A stretch of 25,960 nt of DNA from the NCBI GenBank assembly GCA_934565775.1, contig CAKTIN010000019.1, positions 1 to 25,960 on the forward strand, written 5' to 3'. The notes below the pieces were generated by a model, which was not told where the DNA came from, did no database searches, and saw only the letters and a program-made list of their open reading frames with translations. Below, piece after piece: positions 22,105 through 25,960 of this stretch (positions within the stretch are counted from its first letter, which is position 1; each line of letters opens with the position of its first letter). Made by a program: the position numbers and the translations under genes. The stretch is from an uncultured Oscillospiraceae bacterium. Its GTDB lineage: Bacteria > Bacillota > Clostridia > Oscillospirales > Oscillospiraceae.

Positions 22105-23275
22105 TATACCGCACCGTCACTTTCTCAATCGACTCCATCGCCTGTGCCACCATGGCCTCCACATCCAGCTTTGCCTCCGCCGCCTCGACCTGCCCCAGGG
22201 TGGGCTTCGTCTTGGGATGCTTGGGGGTAAACACCGTGCAGCAGTCCTCATAAGGCAGGATAGAGGTATCCAGAGTCCCGATCCTCCGGGCAATGGTCAC
22301 GATCTCTTCCTTATCCATTCCCACCAGAGGCATAAAGACCGGCAGATCCACCACTGCGCCGGTCACACCCATGGCCTCCATGGTCTGGCTGGCCACCTGG
22401 CCCAGATTTTCGCCGGTAATCAGGCATTTGCACCCGTCCTGCCGGGCGATTTCCCGGGAAATGCGCATCATGAACCGGCGCATGATCAGGGTAAAGTATT
22501 CCTCCGGGCACCGGTCCCGGATTGCCTCCTGGATCTGGGTGAAGCCCACAATATTTACGGTCATCCGGCCGCAGTACCGGGTCACCAGCCGGGCCAGCTC
22601 CAGGACCTTGGCCTTGGCCTGCTCCGAGGTATAGGGATAGGAGAAGAAATGGACGCACTCCAGCTCCACGCCCCGCTTGGCGATCATATAGGCCGCCACC
22701 GGAGAATCGATCCCTCCGGACAGGAGCACCGCGCCCCGTCCGCCTACGCCGGTGGGCAGGCCGCCCGCCCCGGGCTCCGCAGGCCCGTGGACATAGGCTG
22801 CCAGGTCCCGGACCTCCACATACACCGTATAGGCCGGGTGATGCACATCCACCTCCAGCCGGGGGCGAGCCTCGGCAATCCGGCCGCCGATCTCCTGAGA
22901 AAGGCCGATGGAGGTCAGGGGGAAGCGCTTGTCCGAGCGCTTGGACTCCACCTTAAAGGACCGGGCGGCGTCCAGCTCCGGACCCAGATAGGCCTCCACG
23001 GCGGCGTAAATGCTGTCCACGTCCTTTTCGCAGGGGCGGCAGCGGCACAGCGACACGATGCCGAACACCGCGTGGCAGGCCTCCCAGGCGCCGTCTACAT
23101 CCGCATCCTCATCCAAAGGCTCCACATAAACCGTGGACTGCATGAGGTACACGTCAAAATTCCCGAAGGGCTTCATTCTCCGGCGGATATTCTGCCGGAG
23201 GACATTCTCAAACTGGCGCTTGTTCTGTCCCTTCAGGACGATCTCCCCCAGCTTGAGCAAAAAGATTTCATTCAT
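22085..23275 (-). CDS. thiI: tRNA 4-thiouridine synthase / thiamine thiazole sulfurtransferase ThiI
   Basis: This 396-residue ThiI starts at the ATG preceded by GGGAG, giving the typical opening NEIFLLKLGEIVLKGQNK. The N-terminal ferredoxin-like and THUMP domains extend to about residue 165. The PP-loop ATP pyrophosphatase motif SGGIDS is at 186-191. The length and the ending match the Bacillus-type protein without the C-terminal rhodanese domain of E. coli ThiI, so sulfur is probably received from a cysteine desulfurase directly. Conserved CLITGENLGQVASQT and LPYEDCCTVFTPKHP are present. It makes s4U in tRNA and may supply sulfur for thiamine. The customary NifS-like desulfurase gene is not adjacent here. 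Confidence 0.96.
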   Translation of the reverse strand: MNEIFLLKLGEIVLKGQNKRQFENVLRQNIRRRMKPFGNFDVYLMQSTVYVEPLDEDADVDGAWEACHAVFGIVSLCRCRPCEKDVDSIYAAVEAYLGPELDAARSFKVESKRSDKRFPLTSIGLSQEIGGRIAEARPRLEVDVHHPAYTVYVEVRDLAAYVHGPAEPGAGGLPTGVGGRGAVLLSGGIDSPVAAYMIAKRGVELECVHFFSYPYTSEQAKAKVLELARLVTRYCGRMTVNIVGFTQIQEAIRDRCPEEYFTLIMRRFMMRISREIARQDGCKCLITGENLGQVASQTMEAMGVTGAVVDLPVFMPLVGMDKEEIVTIARRIGTLDTSILPYEDCCTVFTPKHPKTKPTLGQVEAAEAKLDVEAMVAQAMESIEKVTVRYNDEPYL

Positions 23276-23308
23276 TGGCGTATTCTCCCGTCGTTTGTAC
23301 TTTCCTAC

Positions 23309-23337
23309 AGTGTAGCACACCGGCCGCCGTTTTTCCA
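23309..23337 (-). promoter_or_regulatory. Possible promoter of thiI
   Basis: TACACT (23309-23314) and TGGAAA (23332-23337) are separated by 17 bp in the gap between comM and thiI. The -35 is poor, so co-transcription from the comM promoter is equally likely. Confidence 0.4.
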
Positions 23338-23345
23338 GCCGAAAA

Positions 23346-24857
23346 TTACAGCAGCTTCACATTCCGGTATTGGATGGCCTCCGCCAGATGCTGCGGCGCC
23401 AGCTGCTCCGCCCCGTCCAGGTCTGCAATGGTCCGGGCCACCCGCAGGATCCGGTCATAGCTCCGGGCGGTCAGGCCCAGGGTCTCAAAGGCCTGCTTCA
23501 TCAGCCCGGCGCAGGTCTCGTCCAGGGCGCAGAACTGCCGGAGCATCCCGCCGTTCATCCCGGCGTTGGACTGGATCCCCAGCCCCGCATAGCGCTCCAG
23601 CTGCCGCTGCCGCGCCGCATTCACCCGGGCCTTGACGGCGCTGGAGGGCTCCGCAGGCTCCCGCCGCCGGAGCTCGTCAAAGTGCACCGCCAGGACCTCC
23701 ACCACCAGGTCGATCCGGTCCAGCAGAGGGCCGGAGACCCGGCTCCTGTAATTCTCCACCGCCGCCTGGGAGCAGGTGCACCGGCCGGAGGGGTCCCCGT
23801 ACCAGCCGCACTTGCAGGGGTTCATGGCGCACACCAGCATAAAGTCCGCCGGATAGGTCACCGCGCCGGAGGCCCGTGAAATGGTCACGCAGCCGTCCTC
23901 CAAGGGCTGGCGCATGATGTCCAGGGTGTCCTTCTTGAACTCCGGCAGCTCATCTAAAAACAGAACGCCCTTGTGGGCCATGGAGATCTCCCCGGGCCGG
24001 GGATTGGAGCCGCCCCCGGCCAGCCCCGCCATGGAGATGGTATGATGCGGGCTCCGGAAGGGCCGCCCGGAGATCATGGGCTCCTTCGCCGTCAGCAGCC
24101 CCAGGACGGAGTACACCTTTGTAACCTCCAGGGCCTCCTCCCAGGTCATATCCGGCAGAATAGAAGGCAGGCGCTTGCTGAGCATACTCTTTCCAGAGCC
24201 CGGCGGCCCGATGAGCAGCACGTTGTGCCCCCCGGCTGCCGCCACCTCCAGGGCCCGCTTAACATTTTCCTGGCCCATCACGTCCGAAAAGTCCAGCACA
24301 TGGCCGCCGGACTCCCGGGGCTCCCAGTTCTCCTGGGGGGCAATGGGCGCCTCCCCCCGGAGATGGGCCGCGAGCTGCGCCACGGTATCCACCGGGATCA
24401 CCGCCGGTCCCCGGGCAAGGGTCGCCTCCGGGGCGTTCTCCCGGGGAACATATAAAGTTGTGATCCCGGTCTCCTTGGCGGCAATGGCCATAGGCAGCAC
24501 GCCGCTGACGGGCCGCACCGCCCCCTCCAGGCTCAACTCCCCCAGAAAGGCGGCGTCGTCCCCGGGCCGGGGGATCAGGCCGGAGGCAGAGAGAATACCC
24601 AGCAAAATCGGAAGGTCATACAGCGTTCCGGTCTTTTTCGCGCTGGCCGGGGCCAGATTCACGGTGATCCGGCTCACGGGGAACTTAAAGCCGCTGTTTT
24701 TTGCCGCCGCCCGGACGCGCTCCCGGGCCTCCTTGACCGCCGCATCCGGCAGACCCACAATCTCAAAGGCCGGAAGCCCATTGGACAGAAAGCACTCCAC
24801 ACTGATCCGGCTGCCCCGCACCCCGGACAGGCCCAGCGAATTCACCCTGCTGATCAT
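23346..24857 (-). CDS. YifB/ComM family Mg-chelatase-like AAA+ ATPase
   Basis: This complete 503-residue ComM/YifB protein starts at the second of two nearby ATG codons (24857), which has GAGGG at 6-nt spacing and yields MISRVNSLGLSG. The N-terminal Lon-protease-like (ChlI) domain covers about residues 1-170. The Mg-chelatase ATPase follows, with Walker A GPPGSGKS (217-224) and Walker B GVLFLDELPEF. ALLDRIDL-type and C-terminal Mg_chelatase_C motifs are present (LLDRIDLVVEV, LTARSYDRILRVARTIADL). In Gram-negatives ComM is a branch-migration helicase in natural transformation; in Firmicutes its role is less defined. A Cys-rich insert (CAMNPCKCGWYGD and CTCSQ) is typical of the family. Confidence 0.95.
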   Translation of the reverse strand: MISRVNSLGLSGVRGSRISVECFLSNGLPAFEIVGLPDAAVKEARERVRAAAKNSGFKFPVSRITVNLAPASAKKTGTLYDLPILLGILSASGLIPRPGDDAAFLGELSLEGAVRPVSGVLPMAIAAKETGITTLYVPRENAPEATLARGPAVIPVDTVAQLAAHLRGEAPIAPQENWEPRESGGHVLDFSDVMGQENVKRALEVAAAGGHNVLLIGPPGSGKSMLSKRLPSILPDMTWEEALEVTKVYSVLGLLTAKEPMISGRPFRSPHHTISMAGLAGGGSNPRPGEISMAHKGVLFLDELPEFKKDTLDIMRQPLEDGCVTISRASGAVTYPADFMLVCAMNPCKCGWYGDPSGRCTCSQAAVENYRSRVSGPLLDRIDLVVEVLAVHFDELRRREPAEPSSAVKARVNAARQRQLERYAGLGIQSNAGMNGGMLRQFCALDETCAGLMKQAFETLGLTARSYDRILRVARTIADLDGAEQLAPQHLAEAIQYRNVKLL

Positions 24858-24885
24858 TGCCATCCCTCTTTCGCTCTTTTTTCTT

Positions 24886-24914
24886 ATCATACTCCATTTC
24901 CCGGCAAAAGACAA
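24886..24914 (-). promoter_or_regulatory. Sigma-A promoter of comM/yifB operon
   Basis: TTGTCT (24909-24914) and TATGAT (24886-24891) are separated by 17 bp on the minus strand, about 30 nt upstream of the start codon. It is divergent from the PFOR promoter about 100 bp away. Confidence 0.78.
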
Positions 24915-25018
24915 CTGAAATCTGTCCGTCCGAGGGAAAAAATCCCCGAGAATCAGCGGGTTTTGGTACACTTTTCATCGAAAATGCAAAAATGATCAAA
25001 TTCTTCCGCAAATTCTGA

Positions 25019-25047
25019 TTTACAAATGGGCAATTTGGTGTTAGAAT
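25019..25047 (+). promoter_or_regulatory. Sigma-A promoter of the PFOR gene
   Basis: TTTACA (25019-25024) and TAGAAT (25042-25047) are separated by 17 bp on the plus strand, followed by AGGAGG and the TTG start. I saw no clear Rex or other redox operator nearby. Confidence 0.78.
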
Positions 25048-25059
25048 AGTCCTGTCTGA

Positions 25060-25960
<901 letters not shown>

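Noticed and set aside
24955..25018. Possible Rex or other redox operator before PFOR
   Set aside because: Only a short TTTTC/GAAAA inverted pair is present and it does not match a known operator.

Overview
This is a GC-rich window from a strictly anaerobic, endospore-forming Firmicute, most likely a gut Oscillospiraceae-type clostridium. The evidence is an intact sporulation sigma factor of the SigK type, a class A RNase P RNA, a YtvI-like AI-2E permease, pyruvate:ferredoxin oxidoreductase, many Cys-lipoproteins and sigma-A promoters with 17-bp spacers. The genus is an inference. Most genes lie on the minus strand; only an iron alcohol dehydrogenase/GNAT pair (10349-12099) and the pyruvate oxidoreductase at the right edge (25087-end) are on the plus strand.

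Region 1-7171 (minus strand) is one B12-controlled operon. A consensus promoter and a cobalamin riboswitch with a downstream intrinsic terminator lead into a lipoprotein with a DUF4430 (transcobalamin C-terminal-like) domain. Next come a secreted, membrane-anchored alpha/alpha-toroid (prenyltransferase-repeat) protein, a MoxR ATPase, a DUF58 protein and a polytopic transglutaminase-like protein cut by the window edge. All junctions are 4-8 bp overlaps. Animal transcobalamin and intrinsic factor consist of an alpha/alpha barrel plus a DUF4430-like domain. This operon therefore looks like a split, surface-displayed bacterial transcobalamin-like system. I consider it the most interesting system here.

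Region 7168-9055 (minus) is a second compact operon: a barnase-like RNase lipoprotein, then one protein fusing a barstar immunity domain to a type A chloramphenicol acetyltransferase-like domain, then a Nudix hydrolase. An AI-2E family permease lies upstream (9063-10124), divergent from the alcohol dehydrogenase. A 36-bp inverted repeat sits in the divergent promoter region.

Region 12108-16490 (minus) is a polysaccharide O-acetylation type cluster: DUF4358 lipoprotein, DHHW lipoprotein, AlgI-like MBOAT and a second DHHW protein, closed by a strong bidirectional terminator. Region 16513-17861 holds sigK and a DUF5662 gene. Then come rnpB, mutY and a DEDDh exonuclease gene.

Region 20466-20822 is a non-coding island with three hairpins and a 26-nt inverted repeat, probably a small repeat element. 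Beyond it are a membrane protein of unknown function, pncC (CinA C-terminal type), thiI and comM/yifB, followed by the divergent PFOR gene. I saw no tRNA, CRISPR array, transposase or phage gene.
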